From the NCBI GenBank assembly GCA_051530055.1, contig CM121343.1:4216001-4280000 (forward strand): a stretch of DNA of 64,000 nt, written 5' to 3'. Both the position numbers and the translations under genes were made by a program. The stretch comes from Neoechinorhynchus agilis. Taxonomy: Eukaryota; Acanthocephala. Numbering within the stretch: position 1 is the first letter of the stretch; each line of letters opens with the position of its first letter. The notes below the pieces were generated by a model. It did no database searches. It saw only the letters and a program-made list of their open reading frames with translations, and was not told the DNA's origin. Shown piece by piece: positions 1 to 10,869 of the stretch.

Positions 1-2855
1 TTATAGTTTTAAAAGAATCGTTCAGTATGCCGTTAGATTTGACCACTTTTCAGAATGGACAAAGATCAAAACAATAAACGAAAACGTTAAGACTCAGGAT
101 CCGTCAAAGATCGATATGGTCGCGTGAGTTTCCCATTCTCGTCTAATGTCTCAAAATGCCTGATTAAAGGCATCTCTTTTCGGTTGTGGACAATAATAAT
201 GATTCATTTATAACCGAACTGGAACTCGAAGACTGGATTCGATCACTCATCGTAAATTATTCCAAATTAAATAACAAAAAATATTTCACTTATTATGACA
301 CAAACATGGACGGCGTTGTTGAATGGTCCGAAATCTATAATACGAGCTATGCGTTCGCTGGTAAGCCCTTTCAACGGCGTAGAATTTCTCCAAAATTAGA
401 GCAAATTATCTTTTTAACGAGCAGCATTGTTTTATTAAATTGAATTTTTCCATTGACATGAATAATTCAATCTTGAAACAATTTTTTTAAATAAAAACCT
501 TAACCGGACGGTTCATTCACGAACTGTTCAAAAAGGAATCCTTGTGCCCATTCCAAAAGATCGACACTTCTTAATCCTTTTTTATAGCGAATTATCATTT
601 ATTTGATAATTCGCTATAAAAAAAAGTTAAAATGATGAACATCTTTGCAACTTTTCAATCCGTAAACTTACACTTCTCAGTCGTTAACGCTCTCGTACAA
701 TTGTTTCATTTTAAATTGAGCACTCTGTTTTTTTTATTTACTGTCCATGAAACTGCATTAAAGAGATTATTTCGTCGAACAATCTCGTTTAATGGAGATG
801 TGGCGATCATAATCCCCGGATAGAAAACTTTTTATTGAAGATATTTCGAATCATCAAAAAAAGGTTTAAGTTGTTGTGTATTGTATAGCTCGGGTTCGCG
901 GGATCATCATTTCCGAGGTTCGGAAAAGGAGATTTCCTAGCGAAAATCCGGGCGGGGATTATGGTGACCACATCTCCAACTCTATCATCCCGACGGATTT
1001 TCTTTCTATGGTTGGGCTTTTATGATTTCTCGGATTCTTCGCGAAATATCTTTAACAAAATTCTTGTTTTATCCTGGCGTGTTATCACTACATCTCCAAC
1101 TCTATTATTCCGAGGATTTTCTCTTGACAATTGATTTCGTGAAAGATCATCCGGGTGGTATTTACAATCTCGTCCTCATGCTTTCCGTCGTTTTATCTGT
1201 AGTTCTCTAAAAACTTGTTGTGTTCCATTAACTATGCGAGATGATATTGTAGAAAACCAAGCAAATCTGTCGAAAAGTGCTTTACAGAGTATTCGTCATC
1301 AATTGAAAAAGGATGCGAGAAGGTATGAATTACACGGATCATTTCTTTAAATGGTTGCCTTGTTCGGCTTTGAATTCACCAAGGTTCATTGCGGCGGATT
1401 TCAGCAATAAATCAAGACTGAATATACAAGAATTCGAAATGTTCGCGTGTCCTGAATTATATAGCGAAATGGATAATATCACATTGCTGGTTAGTCTAGA
1501 CTAAATAACTTGAGAAAATAGATAAAGTAAAGGAATCATTTGAAAATGTCGATACTAACAATGACGGCTTAATAGATTTCGTTGAGTTCAAGGGTATTTT
1601 AAACTCGAAAAATTTAAATCTAAGTTTGTTTGCCCATTAAGAGGATATATTGTCCAATAGCAACCCCGTGGAATTAAGCAATGAAGATATCGACCAGTCA
1701 CCGAGGGAACGATTTATTCAGTTAGATGTGAACAATGACCAGAAATTAGACTTGATGGAAACAAAGCCATGGTTACTAACCGGGTTTGATGCCTACGTTA
1801 GGTTCGAAGTTGCCCATATATTTTCTCACGTCGATGAAAATAAGGTAAGTCGCTATTTTGCGTTAAAGTTGATTAAATTTAAGTGAGGATTTTTGAGTGT
1901 ATAAACATAAAGTTACGATCTTATGTGTTCTTTGGTGATTATAAAAAAAATAGAAACTGATTTATTCGCAATATTTCGTCGTTTTCGGAGAAAAATAAAA
2001 GATTACTTGCATTTTCTCTGAAAATAACCTGAAGTCCGACGAGACGAAATATTCAGATCAATAAATCAGTCTCTATTTTTATAATCACCGAAGAACACAT
2101 AAATGAACAACAGTTAAGATCTTATTGCGGAGACTTCAGAATTCATTAGGCGATAATTCTCATAAATGTAATCTATACAGTTAATAATTTTTATTGAGCC
2201 GAAAGCCTGTCGCTAAATTTTAATATTGTCTTGGTTGTTCTTAGAACTCTTCGAATTCACACGAGGAATCCACAAAGGGTGTAAAACGTTGAGTTTCTAT
2301 TCAGACGCTAAGTTTCAAATGTAACTATGATTTGTTCTATTTCGTTTTGACGTGATATTACCAAAAGATGATTTACTAATTCCATTATACTCACTGCATC
2401 AATCACGTCCCATCTCTCCGCCAGTTTCTCCCGTTATACAGTCACGTTTATCCTCTATTGGTCGCTTCCCTCATTCGGCGGCTTAATTCATAGCATTGTT
2501 TAAAGACGGACTCCTAATTTTGAACACTGGAATTTCATTACTCTTGAAATATATTCCTCTAGTAAAGTATTAAAAAATATTTCTGAGCCCGAACAGCACG
2601 AAATCGTTGTCATATCTTTGCAAAGTCAATCTAAAGCTTTTCTGCATTTACGAACCCCAAGTCGCGTCATAAGTCAATGGAGTTTTTCAATTCTACATTG
2701 AGGAAATTCATTCGATTCTAATTAGTTTCATTTTTCAGGATGCCAAGTTAAGTCTAAAGGAGATAATGCGTCACCGAGATGTTTTAATAGGAAGTGAAGC
2801 CACACAGTACGGCAAACTGCTCGAATCACCGAATCATGAGCACGACGAGTTCTAA
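1..2855 (+). CDS. calu: Calumenin (ER/secretory EF-hand calcium-binding protein), 5' partial, spliced
   Basis: A CREC-family protein that binds calcium in the lumen of the ER and secretory route. Seven exons fit in phase: about 1-123, 170-360, 1241-1322, 1384-1489, 1515-1593, 1642-1844 and 2739-2855. Six EF-hand loops can be read: DNNNDSFITELEL, DTNMDGVVEWSEI, a degenerate DFSNKSRLNIQEF, DTNNDGLIDFVEF, DVNNDQKLDLMET, and a last one split by an intron (DENK/DAKLSLKEI). The protein ends in HDEF, the ER-retrieval tail typical of calumenin, and the residues before it (IGSEATQYGKLLES) match the calumenin C-terminus. The signal peptide and first exon lie left of the window. The third loop lacks several acidic ligands and probably does not bind calcium. 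The two larger introns carry inverted-repeat elements. Reticulocalbin is the alternative name, but HDEF favours calumenin. Confidence 0.9.
578..625. repeat. Short perfect inverted repeat (MITE-like, family A)
   Basis: Arms of about 20 bp read tttttatagcgaattatca and its reverse complement, with a loop of only a few bases. It lies in the second visible calumenin intron. The same terminal sequence bounds a longer element at 46129-46272, so this looks like a minimal copy of a dispersed non-autonomous DNA element rather than a chance hairpin. Confidence 0.6.
803..1090. repeat. MITE-like element with terminal inverted repeats (family B, copy 1)
   Basis: The left end reads gatcataatccccggat and the right end holds a related inverted sequence (gttttatcctggcg). 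A second, shorter pairing of the same ends occurs at 19443-19553. Just inside and beyond the right end, a 35-bp sequence containing acatctccaactctat is directly repeated (968-1004 and 1088-1123). The element lies in a calumenin intron. Confidence 0.45.
1918..2104. repeat. Foldback (palindromic) element in calumenin intron (family C, copy 1)
   Basis: A left arm around 1920-1985 and a right arm around 2035-2103 are near-perfect reverse complements. The outer part reads gtgttctttggtgattata and the inner part includes caatatttcgtcg. The ggtgat...gatttatt core of the arms resembles the palindrome at 45966-46092, suggesting one family. It is wholly intronic, between the fifth and sixth EF-hand halves of calumenin. 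Confidence 0.65.
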
Positions 2856-2861
2856 AATTTA

Positions 2862-2867
2862 AATAAA
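2862..2867 (+). promoter_or_regulatory. Polyadenylation signal of calumenin
   Basis: AATAAA seven bases after the calumenin stop codon. Only 78 bp separate this stop from the convergent prefoldin 5 stop, so the two 3' ends probably overlap. Confidence 0.55.
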
Positions 2868-2933
2868 TATAATAAGCCGTTCATAAGCAACATACTTTTT
2901 TCAAGAAAAAAACGCGTGATCGATTGGGGAGCT

Positions 2934-3440
2934 TTACTTTTCTTCTTTTTGTCCTTCATTTTTCTTTAAGTACTCAGTCACGATCTGGATTACCTTTTCA
3001 GTTTTTCCAAGACAATCAACCAACTCCTGAGACTTTTTGGCTAAGGAAGCAGTTTTCATATTATAATAATCAATGCATGCGGATTTCGGCATGTCGGCCA
3101 TGTATCCGGCGCCCAGGATTATCCTGAAAGAGGAAACATCACTAATCTCTCCATCAAAGAATATTGATTCATTCAGTTGTAAGAGACTTGGTGTGCCAAC
3201 GGCAGCCTGACTAATTTGTTCAATCGCATTCTTAGACCGATTCATCTTGGAGCGAACCAGGTTCAAGCCAGCTAAGGACGCCTTTAAAGATTCTGCTTCG
3301 TTTTTCAGGTGGATGACTGATTTTTTAACTTCGATCAACGGCATTTTCCTAATATCTCGGCCATTTAATAAGACTGTATTTGCATCATCCGTTATCTTTT
3401 TCGAAGTACCATCACGCTGTTTCCCAGAAGTAGGCGGCAT
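2934..3440 (-). CDS. pfdn5: Prefoldin subunit 5
   Basis: An alpha-class subunit of the hexameric prefoldin chaperone that hands unfolded actin and tubulin to the cytosolic chaperonin. One uninterrupted 168-residue frame has the family layout: an N-terminal coiled coil (about 30-75), a beta-hairpin core with LLQLNESIFFDGEI and IILGAGYMADM, then a second coiled coil (about 120-160). The N-terminal extension of about 30 residues and the lysine/glutamate-rich tail are longer than in many orthologues. The core-protein-2 gene ends 71 bp upstream on the same strand, and an acceptor-like TTTAG lies directly before the ATG. Both hint at a shared transcript with trans-splicing, which is inference. Confidence 0.88.
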   Translation of the reverse strand: MPPTSGKQRDGTSKKITDDANTVLLNGRDIRKMPLIEVKKSVIHLKNEAESLKASLAGLNLVRSKMNRSKNAIEQISQAAVGTPSLLQLNESIFFDGEISDVSSFRIILGAGYMADMPKSACIDYYNMKTASLAKKSQELVDCLGKTEKVIQIVTEYLKKNEGQKEEK

Positions 3441-3511
3441 CTAAAGGATTCCAAGGCACACACATTAATTCGTTTGTTTTTCTACGTTAAACTTAAACAT
3501 TAAATATTTAA

Positions 3512-5428
3512 TTAAATGTCATCTTTATAGATGGAATGATCAATGTTACCCAGAGTAGCCATGGATGGGGTGGAATCGAATATTGATTTTGCTAAGGAAT
3601 TAACTTCATCGGTGGATACTTTGTCTAATTCCTCTAGACATTTATACGGATCGATAGCATATCGATGCGCTAGTGAATCGTTCACCGCTGACGCCGCATT
3701 CATTAACGAACTTAAACACTCGTCCAATTCACATTTGAGATCCGTACTAAGTTGCATCTTCGCCAATGATACTTGCTGAGTAGTGAATTTCGGTTCGCAT
3801 GTCAATAATCCCATAAGTTCCTTCAAAACCTCACTCATGTCATCCGGCGATTCCACTTTTATACTTAAAAGACCAGCTCCACAGTTGTAGGTAATTCTCT
3901 CACAGTCAATTAATACTTGGTCTCTTCTGCTCATACGACTGGCAACACTAAAACGTGATCCATTTAAGAAATACCGATGATTTGAACCAATTAATCGTTG
4001 TAAAATTTCAGTCACCAAATCGGACCGAGGATCAAGTGAGCTTGCATTATAGCTCAATACAACCCGACAAGTAGGGTCACTTGCAATGAATTTAGATCTT
4101 AGTTCGCCTAGAAACAAACAATTTGTTTAGTCGAGGAACTTTGAAGAATATGACAGCGTACGAGGATAAAATATATTTTTGGTTCTTGTTTTTATGGAAT
4201 TCGCCTCAATATCGGCACTTCCTATTTCCGATAAGATGGAACATACCTTAGTAAGTGAATCAGCAGGAATGCCTGCACTCACGACCGTGAATCTATTCGA
4301 TTTAAAGTGCTGCCGGTGATAATCATGGAGCTAAATCGTAGAGATTAGTACTTGAACGCAATTAGAAGATATTTTTATAATTTTATCGGTGGTCGAGAAA
4401 TCAGCTGACAATCCAACAAATGCAATTAGAAGAATGACAATGTTTTGAAAACAAAATAAGACCGTACAGATTTCAATTTAAAAAATCAGGAAAAATACAC
4501 CGAAGACATCAAAAACAGGTCTTACCGCGGTGTCGAATAAATCAAGAAAAAAGAAGTACAATGGATCTTCAACAAAAATCTATTCAAACCAATTATTTAC
4601 CAAATGATTTCGTTTTTAGAATCATAAAAGGACAGCAATTATGATTTGAAAATTAACTTCTAGCGTACCTTTCCTTTAGTTAGATTGGACACGTCCAATG
4701 AATCGGCACAAAGCTTTTCGCCATGAATATCATTCGTAGCATCCAATAAATGATAATCACTGCCCCGTATTACTAAGACCACCTTTAAATGAACACTCGT
4801 GTACCATATCACTTAGTTCTATTTTGTTAAAAATCGTTATGCAAAAAAGAAAAGGCTGGAGATCAGTTACTTTGCTCAGCGCATTTCTCGTAGATATTGG
4901 ATTCCATAATCAATCGATTTTTCACGTCCTGGACCTCCCAACCTTTGAATTCGGGTTCAGTTACGACACTCAACAGAATCGGTAAGACTTGATGTCTAAT
5001 TGTTCATAGACAAACAGAATCATTGAGTAAAATAGAAGCACTTACAGGTTGTTGTGAGAAGAGCAAAGTTTGTAGGTGATGAAATCCCGTGAATGGTCAG
5101 CCCAAAAACGAACACCGAAATGATCGAGCCGACGAACGACTTCGACACTGGTGGCACTTTTAGTTGTTCCACCAGCAAAAGATTTGATCATTTGGCTAGC
5201 TCCAGCATTTTGAACGGTTTCGTATTTCGAGCCCGCTTTTACACTAACATGAAGAAACGAGAATGGGTAATCGAAATCGTATGAAATAAGACGTAGTCCA
5301 CTTTTCTGATCGGTCACATCCGTTGGATTTCGTTTGAACGAAAGTGGATCCAGATTTCGCGATCCAACGTTGCAGTTGGTGTTCAAAGAATGAGCCGCAA
5401 AAATCATCGCTCGCTTCCGTGCGAACAT
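3512..5428 (-). CDS. uqcrc2: Cytochrome bc1 complex core protein 2 (mitochondrial, M16-like), spliced
   Basis: A structural core subunit of respiratory complex III, of the M16 peptidase fold. The first exon (down to about 5045) gives a basic, mitochondrial-type presequence starting MFARKRAMIF, then VSVKAGSKYETVQNAGASQM. The HxxEH zinc motif of true processing peptidases is absent there, as expected for core 2. Middle exons encode VTEPEFKGWEVQDVKNRL (about 4870-4975), LLDATNDIHGEKLCADSLDV (about 4670-4760) and FTVVSAGIPADSLTK (about 4250-4310). The last exon (3512 to about 4110) ends MATLGNIDHSIYKDDI, closely matching the family C-terminus. Internal boundaries are approximate. The gene is divergent from the H2A.Z gene, with 219 bp between the start codons. 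A mitochondrial processing peptidase subunit is less likely. Confidence 0.85.
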
Positions 5429-5647
5429 TCTTAGAGACTAACGACTATTATGAACGTAAAATTTAACTAAGAACTTACGCCAATGAATTCCCTGGGTGCT
5501 TGCATTTGCTGCGTTTACTTTTCACTCATCTTTGGTGTTTTTGGTATGACGTCACTAGCTACGAAAGAAACTATGCACACGTAATGAAAAATTGCGATTT
5601 TGTTCGGTGACATAGGGAATTTGAATTAACATCAAAACGAGTTGAAA
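5429..5647. promoter_or_regulatory. Shared intergenic region of divergent uqcrc2 and H2A.Z genes
   Basis: Only 219 bp separate the two start codons, so the promoters must overlap. On the minus strand it also holds a likely 5'-UTR intron: a gtaagt donor about 50 bp upstream of the uqcrc2 ATG, and an acceptor (tctctaag) one base before the ATG. No TATA box is clear. Confidence 0.5.
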
Positions 5648-6079
5648 ATGGTTCACGGAAAAACGGCCGAAAGTGGGAAACTTCGTAAACGTGCAGTAAG
5701 TCGATCTCTGAGGGCTGGATTACAATTTCCGGTTGGAAGGGTTCATAGGCAGCTGAAGACGAGAGGCGTTGGACAAGTGCGCGTCAGTGCGAGTGCCGCC
5801 GTTTATGCGTCGGCGATTCTGGAGTACCTGACTGCGGAGGTGCTTGAGTTGGCCGGTAATGCCAGTAAGGATTTGAAAGTTAAAAGAATTTCACCTAGGC
5901 ATCTTCTTTTGGCGATCCGTGGTGATGAAGAATTAGACGTTCTGATCAGAGCGACCATTGCCGGTGGTGGGGTGATTCCCCACGTTCACAAAGCATTGCT
6001 TGGCAAAAATGATCAGGATATTCAGATGGAAGAGAAACCTGAGCCGGAAGTAGAGGAAGCTCGCGACGAAGAACCTTGA
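5648..6079 (+). CDS. h2az: Histone H2A.Z/H2A.V-type variant with acidic C-terminal tail
   Basis: A replacement histone H2A variant of nucleosomes. The intronless frame encodes 143 residues from the ATG of [11 protein letters not shown]. The fold is intact: [40 protein letters not shown], and the H2A.Z docking signature [19 protein letters not shown] in place of the AQGGVLPNI of canonical H2A. Loop 1 ([10 protein letters not shown]) is shorter than the usual H2A.Z loop. After GKNDQ the protein carries about 20 extra residues rich in glutamate ([16 protein letters not shown]). These replace the short H2A.Z end, and no SQ phosphorylation motif of the H2A.V/H2A.X type is present. A polyadenylation signal follows at 6116, as expected for a variant expressed outside S phase. 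Confidence 0.93.
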   Translation: MVHGKTAESGKLRKRAVSRSLRAGLQFPVGRVHRQLKTRGVGQVRVSASAAVYASAILEYLTAEVLELAGNASKDLKVKRISPRHLLLAIRGDEELDVLIRATIAGGGVIPHVHKALLGKNDQDIQMEEKPEPEVEEARDEEP

Positions 6080-6115
6080 TCGGAGTAGCGAGAGAGAGCG
6101 AGAAACTTCGTCGTT

Positions 6116-6121
6116 AATAAA
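6116..6121 (+). promoter_or_regulatory. Polyadenylation signal of H2A.Z gene
   Basis: AATAAA lies 37 bases after the stop codon. I saw no histone stem-loop, which fits a replication-independent variant. Confidence 0.6.
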
Positions 6122-7440
6122 CGAGGAGTATCGGCACGTTTGAACAATGATTTGTCGCTTTAGAACACATTATCTATCATCAAAAATGATTGACTTTAAT
6201 CGATCCAGCCAATAATCAAAGCAGAGACATTTTCCTAATGAGAAAATGCCATTTATACAATCCATTTTTAATGAGGAAAAGGTAGAAATGTGCCAAAACG
6301 ATCGAGTTCGATAGTTAAATTCAACAGCGGAAGAGATTTGATTTTAATAGTATTCGAGGAAGGCGATCTTGACCGCTAAATGATCGTAGAAACATTGAGA
6401 AACGAATAGACTGTATCGAAATTGATCGACTTTTTACCTAAAAACATCGCCATCATCCGGTAAAAACATCAATAAAATTAAAAGGATGAAAAATCCTTAA
6501 CGCCCCTTTTCCTCTTTCTTACAGCGATCAGTACCAGATACTAAATTCCGCAACCAAAAATAGATCCTGGTGGGAAATCTTTGCAGCTTAAGAAATGAAT
6601 GCGATTGCAGCGCGGATGAAACCGAGAAGCTAAATTTTATTATTCCCTGACTTTTTCCCAATAATAACACTCTTTGTAGAGTTTCAGATTAAGCCATAAT
6701 ATCATTCACAGCACCGCTAGATTGGTGTTCGTTAATAAACGACGGTTTTATTTCAAAAGGCAAAAATAATGTTGGAATTATTGTTTTGAGGTCTACATCC
6801 GCGGTAAATGATTATTTCGATTAAAGACGTTCTGCGAACTTCACCGTAATTTCATCATCAGCTTGTTCCGGACGAGGTTCGTAGAACGTCTTTTTGATGA
6901 ATAATCATTTACCGCGATTATAGACTTCAAAACAATAATCCTCTAATCACATTCCCCCCTCCAATACCTCACATATCGACAAAAATAATGTTGATATTTA
7001 TTGATTTTACTGAGCTGCACCAAACTTTTTAATATGCACGCCGGATAGTTCATTACAAGCTAAAAATGACAATGTAATATTGCCGGTGAAGGAAGCAAAA
7101 ATTAAACGAATATTCTTGTTTTTGATCAGTTTTCAAGTAGCGTGTTCTTCAAAATATTTCATTTAAAGAACGTCCTGTTAATGGTCAATCTGTCTAGTAA
7201 ATGAACATCAATAACACTAATACAAAACTACATTGAGCGACGTCGTTGCCCCCTCGGATTCGTCAGGTCTTCGTTTATATGCTCTCGAACGGAAGAGCAA
7301 TTTGTTCTACAAGAAAAAGTTCATCAGGCTAGAACAGTTCCGATATTCCGCGCAGCAATCTTCACTGGAACATTATGGTTCTTGTTTTTGCTGTTTCCAA
7401 CTATCTTCTATAGAAGTCTTCGTCGGTCCAAGGGAGTAAG
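6122..7440. other. Non-coding stretch between H2A.Z and the satellite
   Basis: No supported gene was found. The only clear structure is the foldback element at 6778-6940. The rest is AT-rich unique sequence with short, low-quality open frames. Confidence 0.6.
6778..6940. repeat. Foldback element with 65-bp arms
   Basis: Left arm 6778-6844 and right arm about 6874-6940 are near-perfect reverse complements. The outer end reads attattgttttgag and the inner part tttagac/gttctgcg. A spacer of about 30 bp separates them. The size and symmetry fit a non-autonomous foldback or MITE element. No second copy was noticed in the window. Confidence 0.7.
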
Positions 7441-9115
7441 AGGACCCAAAGGTACATGGGTTCAATTCTTGTTATCTAACAAACATAGTAAACGTGTTAT
7501 TGTTAATCCCCACCCAAACAAACACCTCTCGACCGGATACTCCCGCGCAAACGAACATATCCCGACCGGACTCGTAATCCACCCTAAAATCAACAATCGC
7601 ATTCATTGAACAAATCAGAACTCGAGTATTTTCACGAGGACCCAAAGGTACATGGGTTCAATTCTTATCATCTAACAAACATAGTAAACGTGTTATTGTT
7701 AATTCCCACCCAAACGAACATTTCCCGACCGGACCCGTAATCCACTCCAAAATCAACAATCGCATTCGTTGAACAAATCAGAACTCGAGTATTTTCACGA
7801 GGACCCAAAGGTACATGGGTTCAATTCTTGTTATCTCACAAATATAGTAAACGTGTTATTGTTAATTCCCACCCAAACGAACATCTCTCGACCGGACCCG
7901 TAATCCACTCCAAAATCAACAATCGCATTCGTTGAACAAATCAGAACTCGAGTATTTTCACGAGGACCCAAAGGTACATGGGTTCAATTCTTATCATCTA
8001 ACAAACATAGTAAACGTGTTATTATTAATTCCCACCCAAACGAACATATCCCGACCGGACCCGTAATCCACTTCAAAATCAACAATCGCATTCGTTGAAC
8101 AAATCAGAACTCGAGTATTTTCACGAGGACCCAAAGGTACATGGGTTCAATTCTTGTTATCTAACAAACATAGTAAACGTGTTATTATTAATTCCCACCC
8201 AAACGAACATCTCTGGACCGGATACTCCCACCCAAACGAACATATCCCGACCGGACCCGTAATCCACTCCAAAATCAACAATCGCATTCATTGAACAAAT
8301 CAGAACTCGAGTATTTTCACGAGGACCCAAAGGTACATGGGTTCAATTCTTATCATCTAACAAACATAGTAAACGTGTTATTGTTAATTCCCACCCAAAC
8401 GAACATATCCCGACCGGACCCGTAATCCACTCCAAAATCAACAATCGCATTCGTTGAACAAATCAGAATTCGAGTATTTTTACGAGGACATAAAGGTGCA
8501 TGGGTTCAATTCTTATCATCTAACAAACATAGTAAACGTGTTATTATTAATTCCCACCCAAACGAACACCTCTCGACCGGATACTCCCGCGCAAACGAAC
8601 ATATCTCGACCGGAATCGTAATCCACTCCAAAATCAACAATCGCATTCGTTGAACAAATCAGAACTCGAGTATTTTCACGAGGACCCAAAGGTACATGGG
8701 TTCAATTCTTGTTATCTAACAAACATAGTAAACGTGTTATTGTTAATCCCCATCCAAACGAACACCTCTCGACCGGATACTCCCGCGCAAACGAACATAT
8801 CTCGACCGGACTCGTAATCCACCCTAAAATCAACAATCGCATTCATTGAACAAATCAGAACTCGAGTATTTTCACGAGGATCCAAAGGTACATGGGTTCA
8901 AAACTTGTTATCTAACAAACATAGTAAACGTGTTATTATCAATTCCCACCCAAACGAACATCTCTCGACCCGATACTCTCACCCAAACGAACATATCTCT
9001 ACCGGACTCGAAATCCACCCCAAAATCAACAATCGCATTCATTGAACAAATCAGAATTCGAGTATTTTCACGAGGACCCAAAGACACACGGGCCCTATTC
9101 CGTTTGGATTAACAA
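7440..9115 (+). repeat. Satellite array of 163-bp and 196-bp units (about 9-10 copies)
   Basis: The marker acccaaaggtacatggg (mutated in two units) begins at about 7444, 7640, 7803, 7966, 8129, 8325, 8488, 8684, 8880 and 9076. The spacings are 196, 163, 163, 163, 196, 163, 196, 196 and 196 bp. The 33-bp difference is one internal block (ccggatactcccgcgcaaac and its continuation to aacatatcccga) that is present or absent as a whole; it is an imperfect duplicate of its neighbour. The last unit decays into unique sequence after 9076. Related single copies occur near 36056 (+) and 46376-46510 (-). Short open frames inside are by-products of the repeat. Confidence 0.92.
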
Positions 9116-10223
9116 ATAAACGTATTATTCGGGGGTGGTGTTCGGCGTTGCATACCGGGGACGCCCTAGCCGTTTCTCGATTCATTATATTGCTTTCCAT
9201 TAATAAAAGAATGGAGGATAAGGACTCTAAGCCCCGTCGAGCGTTACTGTGATCTCCTCCCATGACTCCAGATCTTGTACGGCAGTCCGCATTGTCCATG
9301 GTAAAACTAGATGTTGAGACAATGGTGAGAATGGTTACATAGTTCAACGGATTTACAGTCTTTACTGACTCTGGTTCTCTTTTGCTTAATAATGTTCAGG
9401 GTTCCTAACAGACCTCCCCGTCAACCGTATCCACGAAGGGGTCTCGAAATCTAAGTACTCTACTTCACTACGGGGAAGCGCGGTTGAAATTCTGACGCCT
9501 CAGAATGAACGTATAACCGTATGGATAGAACGAACAAAGAATCCGTTTCGTGGTAAATGGGAACCAAATATCATAAGGATAATTGCCGACCGTAGACGGA
9601 AAGGAACTAAACTAACATGCGCCATACCAAATGGAAGGGCCGAAATTCCGTTTTGAATTTTTGGTAGCCGATCAATATTAAAATGTGGGTCCACGAGCAT
9701 CCTTTTATGGTACGAGGGCAGTATATAGGGCGTGTAGCGTCCGAATAGACTGCGATTGTTGCATAGCCTCAGTGAAAATCTTTCAATACGAGGATGGAGC
9801 AATTCAATGAGAAAGCTCTCTAGAAACAACTGGTGCAGAATAGGTTATTTTTGGATTTAAAGACGAGAAAAGCGTGAATTTGTGATCGACAGAATGCTTG
9901 ATCATTTTTGAAACCAAGTTTGTTTGTATACATTATTGATTTTCAGCATGCAATTAAATGGATCGACAAATTGTATTTAAGTAAATGGATAGATAATTTT
10001 ATTAAATATATTCGGCGATTATGTTGACGGCTAGGTTCTGTTTCCCATGATTACATCCCAATGGAAGATTGCCAATTGTTCCGGCAAGAAAATTGCGACC
10101 TGAAACCGGCTAATGGTAAGCCATCATAGAGAAGAGCTCACATTAAAACACGAGGCGCCTTAGGCAGTGGATGCAACTGAGCCGGAGCTTCCTAATGTTT
10201 GATCCTTGACACCACCACATATT
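9116..10223. other. Non-coding stretch after the satellite
   Basis: No recognisable gene. A plus-strand stretch around 9505-9650 reads as a basic peptide without family resemblance, and a 109-residue minus-strand frame covers the same bases. Neither has splice signals or neighbours that support it. Confidence 0.5.
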
Positions 10224-10797
10224 TCATAATGATTGCACATTACCACTGGATCGAATATTACGACCAGGTTGACGCATCTCGGCTTTCCGATAAGGAATCT
10301 CTTTGGTTTCTGCAGCCCAGGCTGTCACGCTGTCATACAGATACTTGAGCGTATCAAGTGAGTTTTGATGAATAAGAGCTAGAGACAACAAAAGGCCAAC
10401 GTTCATGTTGTCTATGTATCAAGTTTCATCCGACGAACGTCTATTGCTCATCTTATGGAATGCAGTAGTTGCTCACGGTGCTTTAAGAGTTTTGGCGTCG
10501 CATCAGGGATGAACAACAGCAACAAAAGGCGGATGCGGTGTTGCCTGATGGGTAACATAATCTCTCGCTCATCCAGATTTGTGCATAAAAGACAGAAAAG
10601 TGAGCAGCTTTACTATCGTCGCTTTCTTCACGTTGGGTTTGCTTGTCTGTGCCGCTCAAATTGGTAAAATTCGACAGATCCGCGTTTTCCTCATAGACCT
10701 GTCTTAGAAAACCTGCAAGTTTGCCTTTTGGCCAAAAATCTATCACCAGTGAGTAGGTTTCATCATCCCAATCAAATTGGGATTTTGTTTCATTCAA
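10224..10797 (-). CDS. Unassigned candidate gene fragments (two exon-like frames)
   Basis: I do not recognise this. Two minus-strand frames have protein-like composition. One (about 10560-10797) begins MNETKSQFDWDDETYSLVID, is followed by FWPKGKLAGFLRQVYEENAD, and then turns polar. The other (10224-10406) includes LLLSLALIHQNSLDTLKYLY and VTAWAAETKEIPYRKAEM. A possible acceptor ending in ttaaag lies between them, so a spliced gene with an intron near 10460-10560 is conceivable. No domain, signal peptide or conserved motif identifies it. Its 5' end would be 70 bp from the MEF2 start on the other strand. It could also be chance open frames. Confidence 0.3.
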
Positions 10798-10869
10798 AAT
10801 GCGGATGTGTGACTGTACATTTAGCTAACAAAAGTGACCGACCGAATTCGCCGGCGTATCAGGAAATCG

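Noticed and set aside
5642-5647. Upstream TTG-AAA as an earlier start for the histone
   Set aside because: TTG is not a credible animal start and the ATG at 5648 gives a normal H2A.Z N-terminus.
8846-9112. 88-residue plus-strand frame in the 163/196-bp satellite
   Set aside because: Its sequence follows the repeat unit and frame is not kept between units (163 and 196 are not multiples of three).
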